DNA of 35,169 bases from positions 1 through 35,169 of the forward strand of contig JAUQYW010000069.1 of assembly GCA_030587525.1 (NCBI GenBank). Direction: 5' to 3'. Positions 14,926-23,424 of this stretch are shown here, in pieces; the stretch's first letter is position 1; every line of letters begins with the position of its first letter. The DNA comes from Candidatus Sigynarchaeota archaeon (GTDB lineage Archaea; Asgardarchaeota; Lokiarchaeia; Sigynarchaeales; Sigynarchaeaceae). The notes below the pieces were generated by a model. The model saw nothing but the letters and a program-made list of their open reading frames with translations, was not told the DNA's origin and did not search any database. A program made the position numbers and the translations under genes.

Positions 14926-17900
14926 ATGCCCGTCTTCGATTGGATAAAAAAATGCTTGATCCTTGGATCCGGAGCCATCAAGATCGGTCAAGCCGGCGAG
15001 TTTGACTACTCCGGTTCGCAAGCCGTTAAGGCCGTGAAGGAGGAAGGAATCGAGGTCGTTCTCATAAACCCGAACATCGCCACGATCCAGACGGATCCCG
15101 GCCTTGCGAACACAATCTATCTCCTGCCGCTCACAGAGGAATACGTCGAAGAGGTCATCAAGAAAGAGCGTCCCGATGCAATCTTGCTCGGGTTCGGTGG
15201 GCAAAATTCCTTGAACGTCGGCGTAAACCTGGACAAGGCGGGCGTGTTTGAAAAATATAATTGCAAGGTCATCGGCACGCCGATCTCGGCCATCGATATC
15301 ACCGAAGACCGGGAACTGTTCCGCGAGGCTATGCACAAGGCCGGCGCGAAGATCGCGGAAAGCGGGAGTGCTAACACGGTCGAGGATGCTATCAAGATCG
15401 CGAATCGCATCAGATACCCGGTCATGGTAAGGGTCGGATACACGCTCGGCGGCAAGGGCTCGGGCGTCGCGAACGACGAGAAGGAACTCGTCGAGATCGT
15501 CAACCGCGGCCTCAAGGCATCTATGATCAAGCAAGTCCTCATCGAGCAAGATATGACGGGCTGGCGCGAGATCGAGTACGAGATCTGTCGTGATTACGAT
15601 AATAACTGCATATCCGTCTGCAATATGGAAAATTTCGATCCGGTCGGTATCCACACCGGCGAGAGCATCGTGGTCGCCCCAAGCCAGTCAATGAACAACA
15701 GGGAAGTCCAGATCTTGCGAACGGCGGCCATCAACATCATCCGCGGCATTGGTATCATCGGCGAGTGCAACATCCAGTATTCGCTGCATCCCACGTCCGA
15801 GGAATTCCGCGTCATCGAGATCAACCCGCGCCTCTCGCGATCATCGGCTTTGGCCAGTAAAGCAACGGGATATCCCTTGGCCTACATCGCGGCAAAGATG
15901 TCCATCGGCTACATGCTGCCCGAGCTTATCAACCAGGTCACAAAAAAAACCACGGCGTGCTTCGAGCCCGCGCTCGATTATTTGGTGCTCAAGTTACCCC
16001 GGTGGAATATGGAGAAGTTTCAGCGCGTGAGCCGCAAGATTGGCACCCAGATGAAGTCCGTGGGCGAAGTGATGGCCATCGGGCGTACGTTCGAGGAAGT
16101 CCTGCAAAAAGCCGTCCGCATGCTCGATAACGGCAAGAACGGGCTTGTCTGCAACAAACCACTTGCCAAGATATCCGACGCCGAGCTCAGGGACGAGATC
16201 GCCCATCCATGCGATAACCGGCTCTATTGGCTCGCGGAAGCCTACAAGCGCGGCTTCTCGACGGACGAGCTCTACAACCTTTCCAAGATAGAGCGTTGGT
16301 TCCTCTACAAAATCAAGAACATTATCGATATGGAGCGGGAGCTCCGCAAGCTATCAATCACGGATCCCCTCGAGATCAAGGCCCCTATAATCAAGAAAGC
16401 CAAGATACTCGGTTTTTCCGACAAGCAGGTTGCGATTTGCTTAAAAACCGACGAGCTCACTATGCGGCGCGAAAGGATCCGCGCTGGTATCATCCCTTAC
16501 GTTAAACAAATCGACACGCTTGCGGCCGAGTTTCCCGCGAGCACCAATTACTTGTACGTGACCTATTGTGGTTCCGAGGACGACATCGATTTCAAGCTCG
16601 CCAATCCGAACGGCAAGAAAATAATCGTGCTCGGGAGTGGCGTGTATCGCATCGGTAGCAGCGTGGAATTCGATTGGGGATCCGTGAATATGGCCTGGGC
16701 ACTCAAAAAGCAAGGCATCGACGAGGTCATCATGCTCAACTACAATCCCGAGACTGTGTCGACGGATTACAACGAGTCCGACAAGCTTTATTTCGAGGAA
16801 CTCTCGCTGGAACGGGTGCTCGACATCATCGAGAAGGAAAGCCCGTACGGCATCGTCGTGTCGGTCGGTGGCCAGATCTCCAACAGCCTGGCACCACGGC
16901 TCGTCGAGGTCAACCAGAAATATCGCCTCCCCGGCATCAAGATCCTGGGCACCGAGGGAAAGAACATCGACCGGGCCGAGGACCGTGAAAAGTTTTCCGC
17001 GCTGCTCGATCATCTTGGCATCTTGCAACCCGGCTGGAAACGGCTGTTCTCGGTGGAGGAATCGATCAAGTTCGCAACCGAAGTCGGCTATCCCATCCTG
17101 GTTCGCCCTTCCTACGTCCTTTCAGGTGCCGCTATGCGGGTAGCCTACAATGAGCGGCAATTGCGGGCTTATCTCGAATTGGCTGTCAATGTCACCGATC
17201 CGAACACGTCGATCGTCATCTCGAAGTTCATCGAGAACGCCCGCGAAGTGGAGATCGATGCGGTTGCCGACGGGACCGACGTGTTCATCGGGGCCATCAT
17301 GGAGCACGTGGAAAATGCCGGCGTGCATTCGGGAGATGCGGACACGGCGATCCCGACCATTTCAATCTCCGACGAAGCGATCAAGAAGATCGTGGACAAC
17401 ACCAAGAAGATCTCCAGCAGCTTACAGATCAGGGGGCCGTTCAACATCCAATACATCGTCGACGGCGATGACGTGTTCGTCATCGAATGTAATTTACGAA
17501 GTTCCCGGTCGATGCCTTTCGTTTCTAAGGTCCGGGGGATCAACTTGATGAAGCTTGCCGCCCACGTGCTGCTTGGCGAGAAATTGCGCCCGATCCTCGG
17601 CGACGAGATCGATCATATTCCCCACTTCAACTATTACGGTGTCAAGGTGCCCCAGTTCTCTTTCATGCGATTAAGCGGGGCCGACCCGATTCTCGGCGTC
17701 GAGATGGTGTCCACGGGCGAGGTCGCTTGCCTCGGCATGTCCTTCGAGGAGGCTCTCTTGAAATCCTTGATCGCGGCTGAATTCGACATCCCGCTCGATA
17801 GCCGGCGCCCTGATGGAAAAGGAAAGGTCGTCTTGATCACCGTCGGTGGCCACGAGCTCAAGCAACAACTCGTTCCCATCGCGAAGCGGCTCGAAGCGAT

Positions 17901-18276
17901 GGGTTTCAGGATTTTCGCCACGGAGCACACGGCACAAGCCTTCCTCGACGAGGACATAAAGGTCACGACCGTGTACAAGATCAGCGAACCTCACCGCCAG
18001 CCAAACTTGATCGACTGCTTACTCAACGGGACCATCACGTTGGTTATCAACATCCCCATGACCATCACCGAGGAAAAATTGGTGCAGATGCTGGAGGACG
18101 AATACCAGATCCGGCGTAAAGCCGTGGAATACGGCATTCCCGTACTCACGAATATGGAGCTCGTGAATTCAGTCGTCACGGCGATAGAAACCCTCAAGAA
18201 TGTTAAAAAATTGGACGAGAAATCGATCCTTTCACTCAACGAGTATTTCAAGATGTGCGATAGGCTTTATTGGTAA
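14926..18276 (+). CDS. carB: Carbamoyl-phosphate synthase large subunit (CarB)
   Basis: CarB joins bicarbonate, ammonia and two ATP to make carbamoyl phosphate. At 1116 residues it is slightly longer than the usual 1070 or so. It shows the internal duplication: ATP-grasp half one starts LILGSGAIKIGQAGEFDYSG and half two IIVLGSGVYRIGSSVEFDWG, each with NPETVSTD-type segments (NPNIATIQTD and NYNPETVSTDYN). An oligomerisation domain lies between, and the C-terminus is the MGS-like regulatory domain (VVLITVGGHELKQQLVPIAK and NLIDCLLNGTITLVINIP), the region where UMP or ornithine acts in other species. GAGG about ten bases upstream supports the ATG at 14926. galT begins 11 bases after its stop. 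Confidence 0.98.
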   Translation: MPVFDWIKKCLILGSGAIKIGQAGEFDYSGSQAVKAVKEEGIEVVLINPNIATIQTDPGLANTIYLLPLTEEYVEEVIKKERPDAILLGFGGQNSLNVGVNLDKAGVFEKYNCKVIGTPISAIDITEDRELFREAMHKAGAKIAESGSANTVEDAIKIANRIRYPVMVRVGYTLGGKGSGVANDEKELVEIVNRGLKASMIKQVLIEQDMTGWREIEYEICRDYDNNCISVCNMENFDPVGIHTGESIVVAPSQSMNNREVQILRTAAINIIRGIGIIGECNIQYSLHPTSEEFRVIEINPRLSRSSALASKATGYPLAYIAAKMSIGYMLPELINQVTKKTTACFEPALDYLVLKLPRWNMEKFQRVSRKIGTQMKSVGEVMAIGRTFEEVLQKAVRMLDNGKNGLVCNKPLAKISDAELRDEIAHPCDNRLYWLAEAYKRGFSTDELYNLSKIERWFLYKIKNIIDMERELRKLSITDPLEIKAPIIKKAKILGFSDKQVAICLKTDELTMRRERIRAGIIPYVKQIDTLAAEFPASTNYLYVTYCGSEDDIDFKLANPNGKKIIVLGSGVYRIGSSVEFDWGSVNMAWALKKQGIDEVIMLNYNPETVSTDYNESDKLYFEELSLERVLDIIEKESPYGIVVSVGGQISNSLAPRLVEVNQKYRLPGIKILGTEGKNIDRAEDREKFSALLDHLGILQPGWKRLFSVEESIKFATEVGYPILVRPSYVLSGAAMRVAYNERQLRAYLELAVNVTDPNTSIVISKFIENAREVEIDAVADGTDVFIGAIMEHVENAGVHSGDADTAIPTISISDEAIKKIVDNTKKISSSLQIRGPFNIQYIVDGDDVFVIECNLRSSRSMPFVSKVRGINLMKLAAHVLLGEKLRPILGDEIDHIPHFNYYGVKVPQFSFMRLSGADPILGVEMVSTGEVACLGMSFEEALLKSLIAAEFDIPLDSRRPDGKGKVVLITVGGHELKQQLVPIAKRLEAMGFRIFATEHTAQAFLDEDIKVTTVYKISEPHRQPNLIDCLLNGTITLVINIPMTITEEKLVQMLEDEYQIRRKAVEYGIPVLTNMELVNSVVTAIETLKNVKKLDEKSILSLNEYFKMCDRLYW

Positions 18277-18287
18277 GGTGTAACGGC

Positions 18288-19328
18288 ATGTCAGGGCAGC
18301 AACAAAGCCAGAACGAGCTGCGATGGAACCCGTTCTTCAAGAAATGGATCATCATGGCTCCCGCGAGGCAGAACCGGCCTGTCGACGTGAAGGACGCCAA
18401 GCTTGCCGAGGCACAGAAAAAAGCCGGGCAGGTCCCAGGAACGGAACAAAAAAAATGCCCGTTTTGCGTCGGTGCTCCCGAGGTGCCCGAGACGTTTGAT
18501 GTCAAGGTGCTCCCGAATCGTTATTCCGGGCTTGATATCGACAACAAGAATGTTTTCACGACCTTGCGACCTGGCAGTCCATACAAAATCGCCCCGGCTA
18601 TTGGCCACCAGGAATTGATCCTCTATTCCCCCAACCACGAGCAGAAACTCGGCGAACTGCCGGTCGATCATATCACCAAGCTGGTCAAGATGTTGAAGGA
18701 ACGGTACATCGAAGTTGGGAAGATGCCCGGCATCCAGTACATTTACCAGTTCGAGAACCGCGGCTCCTTGATCGGCGTATCATTGGCGCACCCGCACGGG
18801 CAAATGTACGCGTTTTCGTGGATCCCACTTTATGTCAAGCTTGAGCTTGATTCATTCAAGGAATACAAGGGCGAGCACAAGCGCTGCTTGCTGTGCGATA
18901 TCATCAAGGATGACAAGCTCGATGGCGTCCGTGTCATCAAGGAAAACGACAATTTCATCGAGGTGGCGCCATTTTTCGCGATGTGGCCGCACGAGGTACA
19001 TCTGTACCCCAAAAAGCACATCCAAAGCTTCGCGGATTTCGATGATGCCATGGCGCGGGATTTTGCCGCCATCTTGAAGGATCTCAACCAGCGATATGAC
19101 CGGTTTTATCCCGGCGTGGAATTCGCGTTCGTTATGGCCATCCACCAGAAGCCGACGATTAACGAGAATTTCAATTATTACCATTTCCACGTCGAATTCT
19201 ACCCGCCGCTGCGTGCACCCACTATGTCAAAATTTGCGGCGGGTGTCGAGCTCGGCACGGGTGCCTGGATCAACTCGACATTACCGGAAAAAACTGCCGA
19301 GCTGATGCGCGCCATAAAAATCGATTGA
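18288..19328 (+). CDS. galT: Galactose-1-phosphate uridylyltransferase family protein (GalT)
   Basis: A HIT-superfamily nucleotidyltransferase that transfers UMP between UDP-glucose and galactose 1-phosphate. The active-site H168-P-H170-G-Q172 is present (SLAHPHGQ), with the covalent His the second of the pair. The zinc pair KKCPFC lies near residue 50, with a further CLLCD near 200; the C-terminal half has a second HIT-like segment (YYHFHVEFYPP). I start at ATG 18288, which has AAGGTG seven bases upstream, not at the earlier TTG that overlaps the carB stop. The length (346) is normal. It follows carB by 11 bases, so it may be read through from carB; the metabolic link is not obvious. An adenylyl-sulfate or other sugar substrate is possible. 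Confidence 0.9.
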   Translation: MSGQQQSQNELRWNPFFKKWIIMAPARQNRPVDVKDAKLAEAQKKAGQVPGTEQKKCPFCVGAPEVPETFDVKVLPNRYSGLDIDNKNVFTTLRPGSPYKIAPAIGHQELILYSPNHEQKLGELPVDHITKLVKMLKERYIEVGKMPGIQYIYQFENRGSLIGVSLAHPHGQMYAFSWIPLYVKLELDSFKEYKGEHKRCLLCDIIKDDKLDGVRVIKENDNFIEVAPFFAMWPHEVHLYPKKHIQSFADFDDAMARDFAAILKDLNQRYDRFYPGVEFAFVMAIHQKPTINENFNYYHFHVEFYPPLRAPTMSKFAAGVELGTGAWINSTLPEKTAELMRAIKID

Positions 19329-19380
19329 ATTCATCAATTACTTGTTCTTTCTTACAAAACTCAAGAAATTGGTGTAAAAA

Positions 19381-19887
19381 TTGCAATTCCTAGTAAATAA
19401 GAAGTTTTTCATCATCGTGGGGGTATTGTTTATCGTGGCGAGCGCCATCTTCATGATCTTCTCAGCTGCTGTGGCAAGGGGATGGATCACGTTCCAGAAT
19501 GCACCGCGGGTGAGTGCCGCGCTTGCTATCATTAGCGGCATCTTCCTTGTCACCGGCGTTGTCGGCATCGAGATGCTGTTGAGAATAGGCCACAACATCA
19601 TTCTCGGCTTTGCATTGCTCGGCCAAGGCTTCTTTTTCTTTATATATTTCGGGGACCCGTACGACGCGTTCCTTATGCTCATTGGCATCGATCTTGCCAT
19701 CGCGGGCGGGGCCACGATTTTCATCAACGTGTTCTTGTACCGCTTCTTCCGCGGGCGCATTGAATTTAGTCAAGATTCCCTGGACGCGCATATGGTTTCT
19801 CAGACCTTAGGATTTTATGGTTTTCTCGCCGGTATCTTTATCGCATTCGCGGCCGTCGTCGCGTTTTTCATAATTACAGGCATTTGA
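19381..19887 (+). CDS. Small polytopic membrane protein, unrecognised
   Basis: A 168-residue protein with about five predicted membrane helices: roughly residues 9-30 (FFIIVGVLFIVASAIFMIFS), 43-63, 70-90 (IILGFALLGQGFFFFIYF), 97-117 and 143-166. Short loops contain few charges and there is no recognisable domain or signal motif. The start is TTG 19381; no ATG lies nearby in frame. It sits 52 bases behind galT on the same strand and may be the last gene of that transcript. I do not recognise a family. Confidence 0.75.
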   Translation: MQFLVNKKFFIIVGVLFIVASAIFMIFSAAVARGWITFQNAPRVSAALAIISGIFLVTGVVGIEMLLRIGHNIILGFALLGQGFFFFIYFGDPYDAFLMLIGIDLAIAGGATIFINVFLYRFFRGRIEFSQDSLDAHMVSQTLGFYGFLAGIFIAFAAVVAFFIITGI

Positions 19888-19969
19888 AGCTACCAATTTT
19901 CGATATCCATAGCCGTGTATGCAACGTGGATTATGGTGAATCCTTTCCGAATGGTATCCGGTTCTAGGA

Positions 19970-20587
19970 TTAAGATTTATTTCTCGACTTCAAGGCGCTG
20001 TGCGGTGCCGTGCTCGCCTTACATTCCATCCAGGAAGGACACGAGACGAGATGATCGTTGATGAGGCCCGCCCCTTGCATATACGCGTAGATGATGGTCG
20101 ATCCGACGAATGTGAACCCGCGCTGCTTGAGATCTTTGCTGACACGATCGGATAACGGTGTTCTGGCGGGTATTGACGTCATGTCGGTCCATTCGTTCAC
20201 GATAGGGTTGCCCTCGACGAATGACCAGATGTATCGATCGAAGGTCCCGAATCCTTCCCGGATCCTCGCGAAGGCGCGGGCGTTGGTGACTACAGACGCG
20301 ATCTTGAGTTTGTTGCGCACGAGTCCCGGGTTACACAACAGCTGGGCAACCTTGACATCGTCATAATCCTTTATTTTATTCCAATCGAAGTCGTCGAACG
20401 CGGTGCGATAATATTCCCGTTTTTGCAAGATGGTGTTCCAGCTGAGTCCGGCTTGCGCGCCGTCAAGCATAAGATATTCGAAATGGCGCGTGTCGTCGTG
20501 GAGCGGCCGCCCCCACTCGGTATCGTGGTATCTACGCATCAAGTCATTGGTTTCTGCCCAAGTGCATCGCGTTGATCGGGGTTGCAT
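19970..20587 (-). CDS. tag: DNA-3-methyladenine glycosylase I (Tag)
   Basis: Tag removes 3-methyladenine from alkylated DNA. The HhH-type glycosylase zinc snap is intact: Cys8 (RCTW) and His21 (YHDTEWG), 13 residues apart, plus HLVSC near the end, matching the C4/H17 and H175/C179 pattern of the E. coli enzyme. GAQAGLSWNTILQKREYYR and GFTFVGSTIIYAYMQGAGL are also diagnostic. I use the ATG at 20587 (MQPRSTRCTW) because the zinc Cys follows at the normal distance and a TATA box sits about 26 bases upstream, so the transcript is probably leaderless. The longer upstream frame is not conserved in character. The gene is divergent from a small RHH regulator. Confidence 0.95.
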   Translation of the reverse strand: MQPRSTRCTWAETNDLMRRYHDTEWGRPLHDDTRHFEYLMLDGAQAGLSWNTILQKREYYRTAFDDFDWNKIKDYDDVKVAQLLCNPGLVRNKLKIASVVTNARAFARIREGFGTFDRYIWSFVEGNPIVNEWTDMTSIPARTPLSDRVSKDLKQRGFTFVGSTIIYAYMQGAGLINDHLVSCPSWMECKASTAPHSALKSRNKS

Positions 20588-20606
20588 CCCGTCAAGGAAG
20601 GTTTCA

Positions 20607-20618
20607 ATTATAAAAAAA
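20607..20618 (-). promoter_or_regulatory. TATA box for tag
   Basis: On the minus strand TTTTTTTATAAT (20618 down to 20607) is a strong TATA element. Its centre is about 25 bases ahead of the ATG at 20587, which predicts a leaderless mRNA and supports that start. Confidence 0.55.
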
Positions 20619-20633
20619 GGATCGACTGCTAAA

Positions 20634-20677
20634 GGAGAATGATATCTCCATAATACCATACTCCCGTGTTACGCGGG
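20634..20677. promoter_or_regulatory. Two small dyads between tag and the RHH regulator gene
   Basis: GGAGA (20634-20638) and TCTCC (20645-20649) pair exactly around a 6-base spacer; a second dyad, CCCGTG-TTA-CGCGGG, spans 20663-20677 with one G-T pair. Both lie in the divergent region between tag and the RHH gene. RHH proteins bind short palindromes and often repress their own promoters, so these are the likeliest operator candidates here. The assignment is inference. Confidence 0.35.
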
Positions 20678-20712
20678 TTTCAATAAGTGGCGGTGCAACA
20701 TTTCATCAAACC

Positions 20713-20722
20713 ACATATTTAT
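20713..20722 (+). promoter_or_regulatory. TATA box for the RHH regulator
   Basis: ACATATTTAT lies with its centre about 23 bases before the ATG at 20741, close to the archaeal optimum for a leaderless transcript. Confidence 0.5.
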
Positions 20723-20740
20723 TGATATGGACTGAAGATC

Positions 20741-20899
20741 ATGAAGATAATCCCCGTACATTTACCCGCCGGATATCTAGACGGCATAGACACGCTCATC
20801 GACCGAGATCTCTACCCGAATCGCAGCGAAGCGATTCGCATGGCTATCAGGGACATGTTGAAAAGCGAAACTCGAAATTTCAAGAAGAAGACCGATTAA
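20741..20899 (+). CDS. Ribbon-helix-helix (CopG-type) transcriptional regulator, 52 residues
   Basis: This short gene is easily missed. It starts MKIIPVHLPAGYLDGIDTLI and continues RDLYPNRSEAIRMAIRDML, which is the ribbon-helix-helix fold: a beta strand (about residues 2-8), helix A (11-22), the turn LYPNRSEAI and helix B (28-42), with a basic tail (NFKKKTD). Strand residues after the Met should contact DNA as a dimer. Hydrophobic spacing and the NRSEAIR..IRDML segment are diagnostic. Related 50-60 residue RHH proteins (for example the haloarchaeal CdrS type) are common archaeal regulators. The ATG is preceded by a well-placed TATA box (20713-20722), so it is likely leaderless. It is divergent from tag, and a HypE-like gene follows 121 bases downstream. 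Confidence 0.88.
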   Translation: MKIIPVHLPAGYLDGIDTLIDRDLYPNRSEAIRMAIRDMLKSETRNFKKKTD

Positions 20900-20970
20900 T
20901 TTCATTTCTTCCTTTTTTTCGCACCCCAACCGTGAGTTAAGCTAGGCACCTTGCAGTTCCCCGTAAACGC

Positions 20971-20984
20971 GTAATTTTTATTAC
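20971..20984 (+). promoter_or_regulatory. TATA element/small palindrome before the HypE-like gene
   Basis: GTAATTTTTATTAC is both a TATA-like run and a 5-bp dyad with a 4-base centre. It predicts a start near 21005, 15 bases before the ATG at 21021. AAAGGATA immediately before that ATG may act as ribosome binding site. Confidence 0.35.
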
Positions 20985-21020
20985 TGTTGGAACAAAATAG
21001 TAAAACCAGATTAAAGGATA

Positions 21021-22088
21021 ATGGATCGATGCACCATGAAATTGAAAAATGGCAAATTGCCACCCGATTTATTGCGTGATTTTCTCTACAAGTACACGAA
21101 CGCGAAAAACGACCCTCGCGTCCGCAACGCCCCGGCTCTCGGCGACGACGCGGCGGTCATCGACATGGGCACGTATTGCATGGTATCGAAGACCGACCCC
21201 ATCACGATGGCTGTCGAGAATCTCGGATATTACGTCGTCAACGTGAACGCGAACGACGTTGCCACGAAGGGTGCTGTGCCGCGGTGGTTCCAGTCCACGC
21301 TTTTGTTTCCAGAAGGCTCGTCGAAGGATGATATAGAGCGCGTGTTCTTCGACATCAAGAAAACCTGCGAGGAGCTCGGCATCTCGATCATCGGGGGCCA
21401 CACGGAGATCACGCCCGTCGTTAAAAAGCCGGTCGCCATCGGAAACATGATGGGAGAGGTCTTGAAGCAGCCACTCACCACGGAGGTGAAGAAGGGCGAG
21501 GTCGAGAAAGAGCATCTCATCACGCCTGACAAGGTTGCGGATGGTGACGACATCATTCTCTTGAAAGGAATCGCCATCGAGGCGACGGGGTTGATCGCGA
21601 ACGAGAAAATTGACTTGCTCAAGTCAAAAGGATTCGACCAGGCGTTCATCACCAGGTGCAAGGAATACTTGCGCAATCCCGGGATCAATGCTTCAGTGCC
21701 TGCTATTGCCGCGTTCCGGGCGGGAAAAATCCACGCTATGCATGATCCCACCGAGGGCGGTCTCGGCAACGCGTTGAACGAGCTGTCAGAGCTGACTGGT
21801 AATGGATTCAAGCTATACCAGGAGCGCATCAAGGTGTATCCCGAAACCAAGCAAATTTGCGACGCGTTCGGCCTCGATCCGCTCTTCTTGCTCGCGTCGG
21901 GTGCCATGGTCATTATTGCCCCCCCCGAGGAGACCATCAAGATCGTTCGGGCGATTCGCAACATCAAGATGGATGCCGCGGTCATCGGTTCCGTCGTCGG
22001 CAAGAAGGAAGGCATCTATTTCATGCAATCAGGCGCGAAGATCCCGATGAAAGGGTACCAGGAAGACGAGATTTTGAAAGTGCTCTGA
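21021..22088 (+). CDS. HypE-like AIR-synthase family protein
   Basis: A member of the PurM/HypE/ThiL (AIR synthase-like) superfamily. Near residue 34 LGDDAAVIDMG is the conserved acidic ATP-metal motif; VNANDVATKGAVP near 75 and SIIGGHTEITPVV near 122 are the other hallmarks. Length (355) fits HypE. True HypE, which makes the cyanide ligand of [NiFe]-hydrogenase, ends in a conserved Pro-Arg-Ile-Cys, but this protein ends EDEILKVL with no cysteine, so it cannot act as the carbamoyl acceptor. It is therefore best called HypE-like. It could be a thiamine-phosphate-kinase- or selenophosphate-like enzyme with an unknown substrate. ATG 21021 or 21036 could be the start. A universal stress protein gene follows after 75 bases. 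Confidence 0.85.
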   Translation: MDRCTMKLKNGKLPPDLLRDFLYKYTNAKNDPRVRNAPALGDDAAVIDMGTYCMVSKTDPITMAVENLGYYVVNVNANDVATKGAVPRWFQSTLLFPEGSSKDDIERVFFDIKKTCEELGISIIGGHTEITPVVKKPVAIGNMMGEVLKQPLTTEVKKGEVEKEHLITPDKVADGDDIILLKGIAIEATGLIANEKIDLLKSKGFDQAFITRCKEYLRNPGINASVPAIAAFRAGKIHAMHDPTEGGLGNALNELSELTGNGFKLYQERIKVYPETKQICDAFGLDPLFLLASGAMVIIAPPEETIKIVRAIRNIKMDAAVIGSVVGKKEGIYFMQSGAKIPMKGYQEDEILKVL

Positions 22089-22163
22089 ACGTTCTTTTCT
22101 TTTTCTTGCTGGAAGAAGGTTTATTAATGAAGGCAATGATATTTGCTGCGAGATGAAGTACTC

Positions 22164-22721
22164 ATGTTTACAAAGATATTAATTGCATTCGATGGATCCA
22201 GCTATTCCATGGCGGCGCTCGATAAAGCGATAGAGCTCGCAAAGCTCGATCAAGCGAAGCTCGCTTCCGTGCTGGTTTTCAATGCAATCCAGCATTATTA
22301 TCGCACAGCGCGGACGTATCCCATACCATTCTTGAGCACGAGCATAGACGCGTACGCGTTAGACGAAAAAACAGAGGACCAGATTTATCAGAGTCATAAA
22401 ACCATCGCAGAACGTCTTCTGGCCGACGCGAAGAAGAAGATTGAATCCGCCGGGCTTACTTGCGAGACTTTTCTTGTCGAAAATAACACACCCGTTGATG
22501 CAGCAAAGGAACTGGTTAGCAGCAAGGGCGTCGATCTGGTCATCGTCGGGGCAGGAGGCGTTCACAACGCGCTTTCCCGGGCTGTTCTGGGCTCGGTGAG
22601 TTCGGGCATCGCGAACAACGTATGCTCGAATATCATGATCATCCGTACCGAGTGCGCAGCGGACCATGGACATGCACCTGCCGAGCAACTGAAGAAATCC
22701 AAGGGCAAGGGAAAAACTTAA
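22164..22721 (+). CDS. Universal stress protein (UspA family)
   Basis: A UspA-fold, nucleotide-binding protein. It starts at ATG 22164 with FTKILIAFDGSSYSMAALDK, the first strand and ATP-proximal Asp, and carries the ATP-binding G-2x-G-9x-G(S) signature as VGAGGVHNALSRAVLGSVS near residue 140, then a final strand NIMIIRTE. The first M of the longer frame is not needed. A middle stretch (YYRTARTYPIPFLSTSIDAY) and a charged tail (KKSKGKGKT) extend it slightly to 185 residues. The gene overlaps nothing and may share a transcript with the upstream HypE-like gene. Its specific cue is unknown. Confidence 0.9.
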   Translation: MFTKILIAFDGSSYSMAALDKAIELAKLDQAKLASVLVFNAIQHYYRTARTYPIPFLSTSIDAYALDEKTEDQIYQSHKTIAERLLADAKKKIESAGLTCETFLVENNTPVDAAKELVSSKGVDLVIVGAGGVHNALSRAVLGSVSSGIANNVCSNIMIIRTECAADHGHAPAEQLKKSKGKGKT

Positions 22722-22774
22722 TTGAAGGACCCGTCCTTTCTTTTTACAATTACTCGGAACAAACGTGCGATTTC

Positions 22775-23332
22775 ATGACACCTGGTCGACTTTTTTTCAT
22801 CGTTGGGAACAGTGCTTCGGGTAAAGATTCGTTGCTGAACTATGCCGTGACTAACTGGAAGAATCCCAAGCAAAAATTACTCGTTGCCCAGCGTTTCATC
22901 ACGCGGCCAGAATCCCCGGAGACGGAAAAATTCATCTCGGTTACCGATGCAGAATTTACGAAGATGGACAAAAAAAGCCCATTCTTATTCAAGTGGATAA
23001 GTTACAAGCTCAATTACGGCGTGAAAAAGGATATTCTCAAGGATATCAAGAAAGGGCATCTCGTGATCGTGAACGTGAGCCGCCAGATCGTCGATGATGC
23101 ACGAAAACGATTCCCGGATCTCAAGGTCATCTTCGTCAAGGTGCCCGTGGACCTCGTCGTGAAGCGCTTGCAAGAGCGAGGCCGCGAAAATGACTCGCAA
23201 ATCCAGGAGCGGATCCAGCGTGCCAAGGAGACGGGCGACGAATTTCCCGGCGCGGACTTCGTCGTCGAGAACACGGGCACGATCGAGGAAGGCGGGAAGA
23301 AGTTGCTAGCTTATTTCGAATCTTTTTGCTAG
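22775..23332 (+). CDS. phnN: PhnN-like ribose 1,5-bisphosphokinase (guanylate-kinase fold)
   Basis: A P-loop kinase of the guanylate kinase superfamily, most like PhnN, which phosphorylates ribose 1,5-bisphosphate to PRPP. The P-loop is FFIVGNSASGKDSLL, 10-17 residues from the start; QRFITRPESPETEKFISVTD matches the PhnN substrate segment RxITRP, and WISYKLNYGVKKDI and GHLVIVNVSRQIVDDA fit the LID/GK pattern. I start at ATG 22775, because upstream sequence overlaps the end of the stress protein gene and is not conserved in type. The 185-residue product is normal. No phosphonate genes lie nearby; a related 'guanylate kinase-like' role is possible. Its stop codon meets the 3' end of the convergent methyltransferase region. 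Confidence 0.8.
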   Translation: MTPGRLFFIVGNSASGKDSLLNYAVTNWKNPKQKLLVAQRFITRPESPETEKFISVTDAEFTKMDKKSPFLFKWISYKLNYGVKKDILKDIKKGHLVIVNVSRQIVDDARKRFPDLKVIFVKVPVDLVVKRLQERGRENDSQIQERIQRAKETGDEFPGADFVVENTGTIEEGGKKLLAYFESFC

Positions 23333-23424
23333 ACATCCCGCGTGCTTGCTTTTTCTTCGATGATTTCCTTATATTCCTTGTTGCTCAGGTGAATTGAAAC
23401 TTGATGTATTATTCCTAATTGTTT
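23329..23424 (-). other. Open -1-frame extension at the end of the DNA methyltransferase gene
   Basis: On the minus strand the methyltransferase reading frame contains T-TTT-TTA at 23430-23424, in register with the XXXYYYZ heptamer of known -1 frameshift sites, and its stop (TAG) follows two codons later. Read in the -1 frame, the sequence remains open for 31 codons to a TAG at 23329-23331, beginning K-Q-L-G-I-I and containing NKEYKEIIEEKAS, which resembles the MTase's own NKEYEAVIKQKA. It is either a one-base deletion in the homopolymer (real or assembly error), a programmed frameshift, or a remnant of a duplicated MTase end. Confidence 0.45.
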
